From the NCBI RefSeq assembly GCF_001422985.1, contig NZ_LMNL01000040.1:43054-107053 (forward strand): a DNA stretch of 64,000 nt, given 5' to 3'. Shown in pieces: positions 1-8,336 of this stretch. The translations under genes and the position numbers were made by a program. The stretch comes from Methylobacterium sp. Leaf117 (GTDB lineage Bacteria; Pseudomonadota; Alphaproteobacteria; Rhizobiales; Beijerinckiaceae). Within the stretch, counting starts at the first letter, position 1. Every line of letters starts with the position of its first letter. The notes beneath the pieces were generated by a model. It saw nothing but the letters and a program-made list of their open reading frames with translations. It ran no database searches and had not been told where the DNA came from.

Positions 1-1
1 C

Positions 2-571
2 TTCTTCGGCACCCTGGCCCCGCTCTCCGACGCCAAGGCCTTCGTCCGCGCGCTCGCCCCGGTGCGCGGTAAGCGCTGGGTCGTCTACGCCAAGCCGCCC
101 TTCGCCGGACCGAAGGCCGTGCTCGCCTATCTGTCGCGCTACACCCACCGCGTCGCCATCTCCAGCCGGCGCATCCTCGCCTTCGACGGGGAAAACGTCA
201 GCTTTGGCGTCAAGGACTATCGGCGCGCCGAGGGCGGGCAGGCGCGGATCATGACCCTGTCCGCCACGGAGTTCATCCGGCGCTTCCTCCTCCATGTCCT
301 GCCGCGCGGCTTCCACCGCATCCGGCACTACGGCTTCCTCTCCGGCTCGAACCGGAAGGCTGGTCTGGCCCACATCCGCGCAATCCTCGGCACACCGGCC
401 CCGCCGCGATCCACCGACCCTGAACCGGACACCCGAGTCGCTGCGACCGACGTTCGACCGCCTTGCCCCCGCTGCGGCGGTCCCATGAGAACCGTCGGCT
501 CCTTCGCGGGCTGGTACCAGCCGCGCGGCCCGCCATTCCGCCCCGCGCCGAACCGGGCGTGTACGCCATGA
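2..571 (+). CDS. IS91-family transposase, C-terminal part (5' end outside window)
   Basis: The reading frame is open from the first bases of the window, so the gene begins upstream. The visible 189 residues contain the IS91/IS801-type segment YLSRYTHRVAISSRRI, followed by the conserved GFHRIRHYGFLS region, and end in a Cys-rich tail (CPRCGGPM) as in other IS91-like Y2 transposases. These enzymes nick and rejoin single-stranded DNA during rolling-circle transposition. The catalytic HUH and tyrosine motifs would lie upstream and cannot be seen. Whether the element is intact cannot be judged from this window. Confidence 0.85.
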   Translation, partial: FFGTLAPLSDAKAFVRALAPVRGKRWVVYAKPPFAGPKAVLAYLSRYTHRVAISSRRILAFDGENVSFGVKDYRRAEGGQARIMTLSATEFIRRFLLHVLPRGFHRIRHYGFLSGSNRKAGLAHIRAILGTPAPPRSTDPEPDTRVAATDVRPPCPRCGGPMRTVGSFAGWYQPRGPPFRPAPNRACTP

Positions 572-1062
572 CCCGGCATGGCCTGATGCCACCAACCACC
601 CGGGGAACCGCACCTCGGGGCACGCCTCACTGCGTGCCGAACGCCAGAATGGTCTTCTCGAACACTGCCGCCCGACCCTGTCACGCTCCGCCAAACGCCG
701 GAGACCGGGCAATCCAGGAGCGCTCAGGCACCCAGGCGACGGTGCTCACGCGCCTTCCGTCCCTCACTGGGGACCACGGTCTCCCAAAATCCCCATAGCT
801 CTGCGCCTGCCATCCCGCGGGTTCGTTCTTCCACGACTTTCGTACGCCTCGCGGCGCCCGAAACTCTTCAGGAAAGCTGCATGTCGGCTTCGACGTGATT
901 TGACCCAAGAAGCGGACGTTTGTGGGCGTGAGGGTCTGCGTCGATGCAACGGCTGACCATCTCATCAAGAAGGCAACAGCGCAGTCATGTTCGCCTTTCT
1001 AGAAGGCTGCCTTGGCGTTAGACAGGCGCTGCGTCAGTTGATGATAAGCATGCGGGGACAGG
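572..1062. other. Intergenic region downstream of the IS91-type transposase
   Basis: Short overlapping ORFs on both strands have no recognisable motif and no Shine-Dalgarno sequence, so I call no gene. The left part should hold the 3' end of the IS91-like element, but I cannot place its terminus. Around position 905 there is a GCGGACGTTTGTGGG stretch of a kind seen in other intergenic regions of this window. Confidence 0.4.
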
Positions 1063-1416
1063 GTGGAGCGGCGAACCATCGCCGTACGGGTTGAGCTCGG
1101 GGTGGACACACTGCTCGGTCCGGGCAAGGCCGCCCTACTGGAAAGCATCCGCGAGACCGGTTCCATCGCCGCCGCTGGCCGCCGTATGGGCATGAGCTAC
1201 AAGCGCGCTTGGTACCTGATCGACACCCTGAACAAGGCGTTCCGTGAACCGCTGGTAACCGCGAGCAAGGGAGGGAGGACCGGAGGCGGCGCCCAGCTCA
1301 CGCCGATGGGAAACGTCGTCCTCGATGGTTACCTCCGCATGGAGAGGCTCGCGTCCGAGGCTGTCGCGGGCGAGCTCGACCGGCTCGCTACCCTGATGAG
1401 GCCGGCCGCCCCGTAG
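1063..1416 (+). CDS. ModE-type winged-helix regulator, DNA-binding domain only
   Basis: This 117-residue protein matches the N-terminal winged-helix domain of the molybdate regulator ModE: a helix-turn-helix with SIAAAGRRMGMSYKRAWYLI (about residues 33-52) followed by the wing containing GGRTGGGAQLTPMG. Full-length ModE also has two C-terminal molybdate-binding TOBE/Mop domains, which are absent. The start is GTG. It lies tail-to-tail with fdh1A, 12 nt apart, and the same locus has mobB, so a role in controlling molybdenum or tungsten enzyme genes is likely but inferred. Without a Mop domain it may not sense the oxyanion itself. Confidence 0.8.
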   Translation: MERRTIAVRVELGVDTLLGPGKAALLESIRETGSIAAAGRRMGMSYKRAWYLIDTLNKAFREPLVTASKGGRTGGGAQLTPMGNVVLDGYLRMERLASEAVAGELDRLATLMRPAAP

Positions 1417-1423
1417 GGCGGCC
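1404..1423. terminator. Hairpin between convergent modE-like gene and fdh1A
   Basis: GGCCGCCC and GGGCGGCC form a perfect 8-bp stem around a 4-nt loop. It overlaps the stop codon of the rightward regulator and lies just beyond the stop of leftward fdh1A. It could act as a bidirectional terminator, although no strong T-run follows it. Confidence 0.5.
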
Positions 1424-1428
1424 GAGGT

Positions 1429-4401
1429 CTATTCGGCCGCCATGTGCGCGACATCGACCGCTGAAGCCCGGGCCGCGCAGAACTTGAACTCCGGGATCTT
1501 GCCCATCGGATCAAGCGCCGGGTTGGTCAGGAGGTTGGCGGCGGCCTCGGCGTAGCAGAACGGCATGAAGATCATGCCGGCCGGCACGTCACGGTCGGAG
1601 CGCACCTTCAGGTGCACGGCGCCACGGCGCGTCTCCAGCCTCATCGTGTCGCCCGGTTCGAGGCCGAGGCGGTAGAGTTCCTTCGGCGCCAGGAAGGCCA
1701 CCGCCTCCGGTTCGAGCGCGTCGAGGACGCCGGCGCGCCGCGTCATCGAGCCGGTGTGCCAGTGCTCCAGCACCCTGCCGGTCGACAGTACCATCGGGAA
1801 CTCTGCGTCCGGCACCTCGTCGGGTGGGACGATGGCCGCCGGCACGATCTTGGCCCGGCCGCTCTCGGTCGGGAAGCCGGCGTAGAAGATGATCTCGTTG
1901 CCGGGCTTGTCGGGCGCGTCGACCGGGTAGGTCACCGCCCCCTCACGTTCCAGGCGCTCCCAGGTGATGTTGTTGAACGAGGGCATCACCCGGGCCATCT
2001 CGGCGAAGATATCGGCCGGCCCGCGGTAGTTCCAGACTAGCCCCATCCGGTTGGCGAGTTCCTGGATAATCCACCAATCCTGGCGGGCATCGCCCGGCGG
2101 CGACACCACAGGCTGAGCGATCTGCACCCGGCGGTCGGTGTTGGTGAAGGTGCCGGCCTTCTCGGCGAAGGCCGAGGCCGGCAGCACCACGTCGGCGTGG
2201 AACGCGGTCTCGGTCAAGAACAGGTCCTGTACGACGAGGTGGTCGAGCATCGCCAGCGCGTGCCGAGCGTGGTTGAGGTCCGGGTCCGACATCGCCGGAT
2301 TCTCGCCCTCGACGAACATGGCCTTGATCTCGCCCGCGTGGATCGCGCGCATGATCTCGACCACAGTCAACCCGTTCTTCGGATCGAGGGACTGGCCCCA
2401 GAACTCCTCGAAAAGCTTGCGCACCTCCACCTTCTCGACCGACTGATAGTCTGGATACACCATCGGGATCAGGCCGGCGTCGGACGCCCCCTGGACGTTG
2501 TTCTGGCCCCGGAGCGGGTGCAGCCCCGTACCCGGGCGTCCGATCTGGCCGGTGATGAGGGCGAGCGCGATGAGGCACCGTGCGTTGTCGGTGCCGTGGA
2601 CGTGCTGGCTGACGCCCATGCCCCAGAAGATGATCGAGGACTTGGCCCGGGCGTAGAGCCGGGCGACCTCGCGCAGGGTCTCGGCGTCGATGCCGCAGAC
2701 CGGGGCCATCCTCTCCGGCGTGAAGTCGACGATCTTCTCCTTCAGTGCCTCGAAGTTCTCGGTGTAGCCGGCGATGTACTGCTCGTCGTAGAGCCGCTCC
2801 GTGATGATGACGTTGAGCATCGCGTTCAGCATCGCGACGTCCGAACCCGGCCGGAACGAGAGGTGCCTGTAGGCGTGGCGCGAGAGCGTCTGCCGCCGCG
2901 GGTCCATGACGATCAGCTTGGCACCGTGCTGCTTCACGGCGTTCTTGAGGAAGGTCGCCGCGACCGGGTGGTTCACGGTCGGGTTGGCGCCGATCACGAT
3001 GATGACCTCGGCGTCGAGCGCCGCCGAGAACGGGGCCGTCACGGCGCCGGAGTTCAGGCCTTCCATCAGGGCGGCAACCGAAGACGCGTGGCACAGGCGC
3101 GTACAGTGGTCGACATTGTTGGAGCCGAAGCCGAGCCGGACGAGCTTCTGGAAGAGGTAGGCTTCCTCGTTCGAGCCCTTGGCCGAGCCGAAGCCGGCGA
3201 GGGACCTGCGCCCGTGGGTGTCGCGAACGGTCGTCAGGCCGCCGGCTGCGCGGTCGAGTGCCTCCTCCCAGGTCGCCTCGCGGAAGTGCGTCCACGGGTT
3301 GGCGGGATCCACCTGATCGTTGGCGTCCTTCGGGACGTTGTCGAGCCGGATCAGCGGCGTCGTCAGGCGATGCGGGTGGTGGATGTAATCGAATCCGAAG
3401 CGACCCTTCACACAGAGCCGGTTGTGGTTCGCCGGCCCATCCACGCCCTCAGCGTAGACGATCCGCTCGTCCTTCACCTTGTAGGAAACCTGGCAGCCGA
3501 CGCCGCAATAGGGGCACAGCGACGTCACCTCACGGTCCGGGTAGACCGTTCGGGTGTCGTGCTCGGCGTCGAGGTAGGCGGACGGCATCAGCGCGCCGGT
3601 CGGGCAGGCCTGGACGCACTCGCCGCAGGCGACGCAGGTCGAACCACCCATCGGGTCATCGAAGTCGAACACGATTTTGGCCTCGGCCGAGCGGTAGGCC
3701 ATGCCGATGACATCGTTGACCTGGACCTCGCGGCAGGCCCGGACGCAGAGGTTGCACTGGATGCAGGCGTCGAGGTTGACGCTCATCGCCGGGTGGCTGA
3801 AGTCCCCGGTCCAGCGCTCGGCCGCCGGGAAGCGGCTTTCGGTAACGTCTAGAAAGTCGGCCTGCACCCAGAAGTGTGAGGTCGGATCGTGTGAGGTCTC
3901 GCGCTCGGGCTGGTCGGCCACCAGTAGTTCGAGCACCATCGCCCGGGCCTTGGTGGCCCGCTCGGATGCCGATTTGACCTTCATCCCGATGGCGGGGGTC
4001 CGCTTGCACGAGGCGGCGAGCACGCGCTCGCCCTCGATCTCGACCATGCAGGCACGGCAGTTGCCGTCCGGGCGGTAGCCCGGGTCGGGCTTGTGGCAAA
4101 GGTGCGGGATGTGGGTGCCGATCCGCTTTGCCACGGCCCAGATCGTCTCGCCGGGCCGGGCCTCGACCTGCTGGCCGTCGAACTCGAACGCGATCGACGG
4201 TGGGGTGACCGGGCCATCCCTTAAGCCGAACGTGCCGGACGGTTCGGGGGCGGCCTGCCCCCCGGACTTCATCCCTTGAGAGTAGGCGCCGCCGGCCTCG
4301 GGGGGCGAGCCCTGCGCCGGGCCGCCGGCATCTTGCGCGCCGTCGGCCCGGACCTCGTGCTTTGCGGACTTGTCGCCGTGCGTTTCGGGGGCGTTGCTCA
4401 T
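1429..4401 (-). CDS. fdh1A: NAD-dependent formate dehydrogenase alpha subunit (W/Mo bis-MGD)
   Basis: Catalytic subunit of cytoplasmic formate dehydrogenase, oxidising formate to CO2 at a W/Mo-bis-MGD centre. The ORF opens further upstream, but the ATG at 4401 gives 990 residues, the length expected for methylotroph Fdh1A. A low-complexity N-terminal tail (about 65 residues) precedes a 2Fe-2S domain (Cys102, 115, 118, 132), two 4Fe-4S motifs (CIQCNLCVRAC near 213 and CVACGECVQAC near 256), and the CPYCGVGC 4Fe-4S site at 296. The molybdopterin domain has RLCHASS with Cys437 in the position taken by selenocysteine in E. coli FdhF. It is encoded 43 nt downstream of fdh1B, as an operon. The choice of tungsten is inferred from the family. 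Confidence 0.96.
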   Translation of the reverse strand: MSNAPETHGDKSAKHEVRADGAQDAGGPAQGSPPEAGGAYSQGMKSGGQAAPEPSGTFGLRDGPVTPPSIAFEFDGQQVEARPGETIWAVAKRIGTHIPHLCHKPDPGYRPDGNCRACMVEIEGERVLAASCKRTPAIGMKVKSASERATKARAMVLELLVADQPERETSHDPTSHFWVQADFLDVTESRFPAAERWTGDFSHPAMSVNLDACIQCNLCVRACREVQVNDVIGMAYRSAEAKIVFDFDDPMGGSTCVACGECVQACPTGALMPSAYLDAEHDTRTVYPDREVTSLCPYCGVGCQVSYKVKDERIVYAEGVDGPANHNRLCVKGRFGFDYIHHPHRLTTPLIRLDNVPKDANDQVDPANPWTHFREATWEEALDRAAGGLTTVRDTHGRRSLAGFGSAKGSNEEAYLFQKLVRLGFGSNNVDHCTRLCHASSVAALMEGLNSGAVTAPFSAALDAEVIIVIGANPTVNHPVAATFLKNAVKQHGAKLIVMDPRRQTLSRHAYRHLSFRPGSDVAMLNAMLNVIITERLYDEQYIAGYTENFEALKEKIVDFTPERMAPVCGIDAETLREVARLYARAKSSIIFWGMGVSQHVHGTDNARCLIALALITGQIGRPGTGLHPLRGQNNVQGASDAGLIPMVYPDYQSVEKVEVRKLFEEFWGQSLDPKNGLTVVEIMRAIHAGEIKAMFVEGENPAMSDPDLNHARHALAMLDHLVVQDLFLTETAFHADVVLPASAFAEKAGTFTNTDRRVQIAQPVVSPPGDARQDWWIIQELANRMGLVWNYRGPADIFAEMARVMPSFNNITWERLEREGAVTYPVDAPDKPGNEIIFYAGFPTESGRAKIVPAAIVPPDEVPDAEFPMVLSTGRVLEHWHTGSMTRRAGVLDALEPEAVAFLAPKELYRLGLEPGDTMRLETRRGAVHLKVRSDRDVPAGMIFMPFCYAEAAANLLTNPALDPMGKIPEFKFCAARASAVDVAHMAAE

Positions 4402-4444
4402 GCGTCCGCTCCGGGCCTGGGCTTGGAAAGGGTGATCGCGACGG

Positions 4445-6163
4445 TCATTCGGCAGCAAGCGCCCGGGGGGCCGGGAAGAGGTCGGGGAAGAACCGGATAA
4501 CGCTGCTGAGGGGGTTCGAGGCCGCCTGGCCCAACCCGCAGATCGAGGCATCGCGCATGCATTGGGCCAGCTCCCCCAGGAGCTCGGTGTCCCAGTCACC
4601 GTTCTCCATCATGATGCGCGCCTTCTGGGTGCCGGAGCGGCAGGGCGTGCATTGCCCGCAACTCTCGTCCTCGAAGAACCGCATCAGGTTCAGGGCGGCC
4701 CCGCGTACGTCGTCCCGGTCGGACAAAACCACGACGGCCGCCGAACCAATAAAGCACCCATATTTTTCGAGGGTGCCGAAATCGAGCGGAATGTCGTTCA
4801 TCGACGCCGGCAGGATGCCGCCGGACGCGCCGCCCGGCAGGTAGGCCGCAAAGGCGTGGCCCTCCAGCATGCCGCCGCAATGCTCGTCGATGAGTTCCTG
4901 GATGGTCAGGCCGGCCGGTGCCAGCTTCACGCCCGGCTGCCTCACGCGCCCCGACACCGAATAGGAGCGCAGGCCGACGCGGTCGTTGCGGCCGTGGCCC
5001 TTCCACCAGCCGGCGCCGCGCTCGATCAGGTCGCGAACCCAAAAAAGCGTCTCGATGTTGTTGATGAGGGTCGGGCGATTGAACAGGCCGACCTGGAACG
5101 GGAACGGCGGTTTGTGCCGCGGGAGCCCGCGCTTGCCTTCGAGCGACTCGATCAGCGAGGATTCCTCGCCGCAGATGTAGGCCCCTGCCCCGCGGCGGAG
5201 ATGGATGCTTGGTCCTCCGGCAGGAATCCGTGCGATTTCGCGGGTCAGGATCTCACGCGAGATCGGGTACTCGTCGCGCAGGTAGATGTAGACGTCCGGT
5301 GCCTCGACCACATGGGCGCCGATCAGCATGCCTTCGAGGAAGCGGTGAGGATCGGTGTTGAGGTAGAGCTGGTCCTTGAACGTGCCGGGCTCGCCCTCGT
5401 CTCCGTTGACCGCCATCAGCCGCGGGCCAGGCTCGCCGCGGACCGACCTCCACTTGCGTCCGGTCGGGAAGCCAGCGCCGCCGAGGCCGCGCAAGCCGCC
5501 GTCGTCGAGCACCTGGAAGACGTCGTCGACGGAGAGTTCGCCGCTGCGGAGACGGTCGAGCGTCGCGTATCCGCCGGTCGCCCGGTAAGCGTCGTAATCG
5601 ATGTAGTCGGTCAGGTGGGCATGGGTGTCGCCGGCTTCTACCGCGGCTCGCACGGATGCCAAATCGGCCCTGCGCAGGAAATTATGCCCGACCTCGACGG
5701 CGGGCGCGTGGTCGCACAACCCGACGCACGGGGCGCGCACGACGCGGACCTGGTCCGACGCCAGCTCGCGCTGGAGCGTCGTCAGCAATTCGTCGGCTCC
5801 GAACATCGCGCAGGTGATGCTGTCGCAGACACGGACGGTCAGGCGCGGGATGTCGGCGTCGCCCTCCTTCACCACATCGAAGTGGGCGTAGAACGTGGCC
5901 GTCTCGAACACCTCGGCGAAGGCGAGGCCCATCTCGTCGGCCAGTGCCGCGAGGTGGTCTGCCCCGATCTGCCCGTAGGTGTCCTGGATCAGGTGGAGAT
6001 GCTCGATCAGCAGATCGCGTTGGCGGGGGCGCGTTCCGAGGAGTTTTTCGATCTCGACCTTGGCGCGCGGCTCGACCTGGCGGCCCTTCGGCACCGGGCG
6101 GGCCTGGTTGCGGCCCTTGCCGGGGTGGGAGAAGTTCCTGACTGTCCCTGGGGCCTCACTCAT
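4445..6163 (-). CDS. fdh1B: NAD-dependent formate dehydrogenase beta subunit (NuoE-NuoF fusion)
   Basis: Diaphorase subunit that passes electrons from the alpha subunit through Fe-S clusters and FMN to NAD+. The first ~190 residues are a NuoE-like thioredoxin-fold 2Fe-2S domain with the Cys pairs CDSITC and CVGLC. The rest is NuoF-like: the glycine-rich FMN/NAD site LRGLGGAGFPTGRKW, NGDEGEPGTFKD, GAYICGEESSLIESLEGKRG, an SLBB region, and the C-terminal 4Fe-4S motif CGQCTPCRSGT. At 572 residues it matches the size of Fdh1B in methylotrophs. It is the promoter-proximal gene of the pair, with fdh1A following after 43 nt. Confidence 0.96.
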   Translation of the reverse strand: MSEAPGTVRNFSHPGKGRNQARPVPKGRQVEPRAKVEIEKLLGTRPRQRDLLIEHLHLIQDTYGQIGADHLAALADEMGLAFAEVFETATFYAHFDVVKEGDADIPRLTVRVCDSITCAMFGADELLTTLQRELASDQVRVVRAPCVGLCDHAPAVEVGHNFLRRADLASVRAAVEAGDTHAHLTDYIDYDAYRATGGYATLDRLRSGELSVDDVFQVLDDGGLRGLGGAGFPTGRKWRSVRGEPGPRLMAVNGDEGEPGTFKDQLYLNTDPHRFLEGMLIGAHVVEAPDVYIYLRDEYPISREILTREIARIPAGGPSIHLRRGAGAYICGEESSLIESLEGKRGLPRHKPPFPFQVGLFNRPTLINNIETLFWVRDLIERGAGWWKGHGRNDRVGLRSYSVSGRVRQPGVKLAPAGLTIQELIDEHCGGMLEGHAFAAYLPGGASGGILPASMNDIPLDFGTLEKYGCFIGSAAVVVLSDRDDVRGAALNLMRFFEDESCGQCTPCRSGTQKARIMMENGDWDTELLGELAQCMRDASICGLGQAASNPLSSVIRFFPDLFPAPRALAAE

Positions 6164-6217
6164 GGGCGATCCGGTTCCGTGTGTTCGTGCGGGTGATGGG
6201 TGCGGGCAGGGTACAGT

Positions 6218-6541
6218 CTATTGGCCGCCGAATGCCCGGAGCGGCTGGCCGGCTTCAGAGCGGTGTTCCATCGTCACGGCACCAGTGGCCGTATCCAACG
6301 ACGCGACCCGCGGCCCGACGATGGACCGGAGTTCCGACTCGAAGGCGTCCAGGGCGGCGTTGAGACGACCAAGCAGGTCTCCTTCCGACCCGGTCCCGTC
6401 CGGGGGATCAAGCGTCTCAGCCAACGCTTTCCGGACCCGCTCGACGAGCTCCTGCGTAAGCGGCGGCTTCGCTTGATCGACGTAGGCTTTCGTGACCGCA
6501 TCCGCCCGGCCGGTCGCCGCGAAGGTGGGATGTCCGGTCAT
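6218..6541 (-). CDS. Small hypothetical protein upstream of fdh1B
   Basis: A 107-residue ORF in the same direction as the formate dehydrogenase genes, 54 nt upstream of fdh1B, so probably the first gene of that transcript. Its sequence is helical and charged in the middle (LTQELVERVRKALAET, LLGRLNAALDAFESELRS) with no known domain. No good Shine-Dalgarno sequence precedes the ATG. An overlapping rightward ORF looks less protein-like. It could be a dehydrogenase assembly or stability factor, but nothing in the sequence proves that. Confidence 0.5.
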   Translation of the reverse strand: MTGHPTFAATGRADAVTKAYVDQAKPPLTQELVERVRKALAETLDPPDGTGSEGDLLGRLNAALDAFESELRSIVGPRVASLDTATGAVTMEHRSEAGQPLRAFGGQ

Positions 6542-6630
6542 GGTCGGGCTCGCGAGGGAGCGGTGAGGCGGTGCATGGCGTGCCCGTTCTGTCGGTAGCC
6601 TGGGTTTTTGGCCTTAGGCTGACCGTAGAT

Positions 6631-6660
6631 ACGCGATATAGTTCAGGTGGTATATCTTAT
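6631..6660. promoter_or_regulatory. Candidate ModE-like palindrome between the fdh operon and mobB
   Basis: GATATA (6635-6640) and TATATC (6651-6656) form inverted half-sites separated by 10 nt, in the only AT-rich patch between the divergent fdh operon and mobB. The left half, CGCGATATA, resembles the ModE half-site CGnTATATA. The spacing is longer than in the E. coli consensus, so assignment to the ModE-like protein at 1063 is tentative. Confidence 0.4.
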
Positions 6661-6778
6661 TTGCAATGGTTTTAAACCGTCGGTGTGACGCGGGGGTTGA
6701 GCCTCGGAAGCATTGCTCCGGCTTACCAACGAAGTTGGAGCGCCACGGTGGCGGCGTTCGGGAGCAGGGCTTCAGGCT

Positions 6779-7321
6779 ATGTTCGGGATGCGGGTGATAG
6801 GGCTTGCCGGATGGAGCGGTGCCGGGAAGACGACCTTACTGGTACGGGTCATCCCTGTTCTCGTCGGACGTGGCCTGAAGGTGGCGACCCTTAAGAACGC
6901 CCATCACGACTTCGACACCGACCGTCCGGGGAAGGACTCCCGCGAGCACCGCAGGGCTGAAGCGAGCGAGGTGTTGGTCTCCTCGGGTCGTCGCTGGGCC
7001 CTGTTCCACGAGCTCGGCGACGAGCCGAAGGCGACCCTCGCCGAGTTGCTCCAACTGCTGAGCCCCTGCGACCTCGTCGTGATCGAGGGCTTCAAGCGCG
7101 GGGCCATCCCGAAAATCGAGGTTTTTCGCAATGCGAACGGGCGGCCGGCCCTCTATCCAGGCGATCCGCTGATCGTCGGCGCGGCCGGTGACGTCCCCTT
7201 CGAACGTGCCGGCGTTCCGGTGGTGGACCTGGACGACGCTGAGGCGGTAGCCGGGCTGATGCGCGACCTGGACGAGCCCATCGACTTTGTGTTCCATGAC
7301 CTCGCCCGAGCCCATGACTGA
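6779..7321 (+). CDS. mobB: Molybdopterin-guanine dinucleotide biosynthesis adapter MobB
   Basis: GTP-binding protein that assists MobA in converting molybdopterin to the guanine dinucleotide cofactor used by formate dehydrogenase. The 180-residue protein begins with VIGLAGWSGAGKTTL, a clear P-loop, followed by VATLKNAHHDFDTDRPGKDS, the Walker-type RWALFHEL region and DLVVIEGFKRGAIPKIEV, all typical of MobB. I chose the ATG at 6779, behind a GGAGCAGGG stretch; a second ATG at 6788 is possible. It is divergent from the fdh operon, consistent with co-supply of cofactor. Confidence 0.93.
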   Translation: MFGMRVIGLAGWSGAGKTTLLVRVIPVLVGRGLKVATLKNAHHDFDTDRPGKDSREHRRAEASEVLVSSGRRWALFHELGDEPKATLAELLQLLSPCDLVVIEGFKRGAIPKIEVFRNANGRPALYPGDPLIVGAAGDVPFERAGVPVVDLDDAEAVAGLMRDLDEPIDFVFHDLARAHD

Positions 7322-7444
7322 CGTCGGTCGCGGATCGGGACGGGACTTTTCGCCATCGTCGGAGGCGTTGGCTCTGGCGATATAGCCATGCATACATATC
7401 GAGCGCCGCCGACCGACGCCGGCTGAGCGAGCAGGTGTGGACGT

Positions 7445-7819
7445 ATGATGTTCGAGGGGACGTGGCGCAGCGCGACCGGTGCCGAGATCCGACTCTGGCA
7501 ATTCGGGGAGGCGGTGTCCGGCACATATGAAGCCGGCCCCACCGAGATGCCGATGCCGCATCGTGGCCGCATCCTGGTCGGCACGGCGGAGGGTGACCTC
7601 ATCGGGTTCGTGACGGCCTCGGTGCCGCCGCATGGGATCAGGAGCTGGGCGGGCCGCCTCTACCCGTCGGAGGCGGGCAAGGGGCCCGAGATCCACCTCA
7701 TGTGCCAAGCGGTCGGACGGCGTGTGTCGCGAAGCGCGTTTTCGAAGTCGGTGGCGCTTGAGACCGTGGTGTTCTCCCTGGTGGACGCCGAGCAGGCCAA
7801 AGATACGCCGCCGCACTGA
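7445..7819 (+). CDS. Avidin/streptavidin-like beta-barrel protein
   Basis: The 124-residue protein fits the avidin family pattern: GTWRSATGAEI and VSGTYEAG (strands 1-2, compare GTW and GTYES of streptavidin), GDLIGFVTAS, SWAGRLY (compare TWSGQY), then IHLMCQAVGRRVSRSAFSKS, which lines up with the INTQWLLTSG...ANAWKS segment. Two tryptophans that pack on biotin in streptavidin appear replaced (the W79 position by Phe/Val and W120 by Phe), while GTW and SWAG keep theirs. No signal peptide is visible. The fold is well supported, but biotin binding is doubtful. It lies downstream of mobB, with about 120 nt between. Confidence 0.7.
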   Translation: MMFEGTWRSATGAEIRLWQFGEAVSGTYEAGPTEMPMPHRGRILVGTAEGDLIGFVTASVPPHGIRSWAGRLYPSEAGKGPEIHLMCQAVGRRVSRSAFSKSVALETVVFSLVDAEQAKDTPPH

Positions 7820-8336
7820 AACCAGCCCGGCCCATCGTTGCGGCGTCAGGGTTCCGGACCTTGTTACGACCGCCGCCGGCTTGCGGGCATCACCGCACCG
7901 GGGTTGGCGAAGGGGCGTCCGCCATCCTCATCATGATCTCCCCCAACGTCACGGGACGCCACTTCCTGCCATCTACGTTGACGTAGAATCTTGTTTGAGG
8001 GGGCGGAATGCCGCCTTGAGAATATCCGTAGACGTGGAGGTCGGCGTGTCAGAAACGAGGCCATATCCGATGGGCCTAATAGCTACCCAAGATGGCCTGT
8101 GACCTTAGCATGCCTGGGTACTGTAGGAGCGCGCGAGACATCGACGATAGGTCCCGTCGAAGTAAATCGAACTGCGCGGCAAAGGTCTGCTTTAGGACGA
8201 AGGCAAGATCCCTCTCTAAGACGTGGTAGGGTCGAGATCTGCCAATCCGCTCAACGGTAGGATCGGGTGGATTTCCGCCTGACTGCTTACGTCGGCCATG
8301 CATGAGAGCGGACCTTGCCCTCGTGCGCACTTTTGA
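7820..8336. other. Intergenic region with a weak intergenic-repeat remnant
   Basis: No ORF here has a start signal or a family motif. Near 8250-8275 there is GGATCGGGTGGATTTCCGCC, which resembles the right end of the repeat family found at 18.0, 25.3, 49.8 and 52.0 kb, but the rest of that repeat is not recognisable. Confidence 0.35.

Noticed and set aside
681..968. A 95-codon leftward ORF downstream of the IS91-type transposase
   Set aside because: No ribosome site, no family motif and no conserved composition; likely chance in GC-rich DNA.
2197..3852. A 551-codon ORF on the plus strand opposite fdh1A
   Set aside because: It lies wholly antisense to a clearly conserved gene in high-GC DNA, has no motif and no start signal. 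The same applies to the long plus-strand ORFs opposite fdh1B (4562-6196) and the GAF kinase (13534-15312).
7836..8330. Short ORFs on both strands between the avidin-like and TetR genes
   Set aside because: They overlap each other, lack start signals and look like translated repeat remnants.
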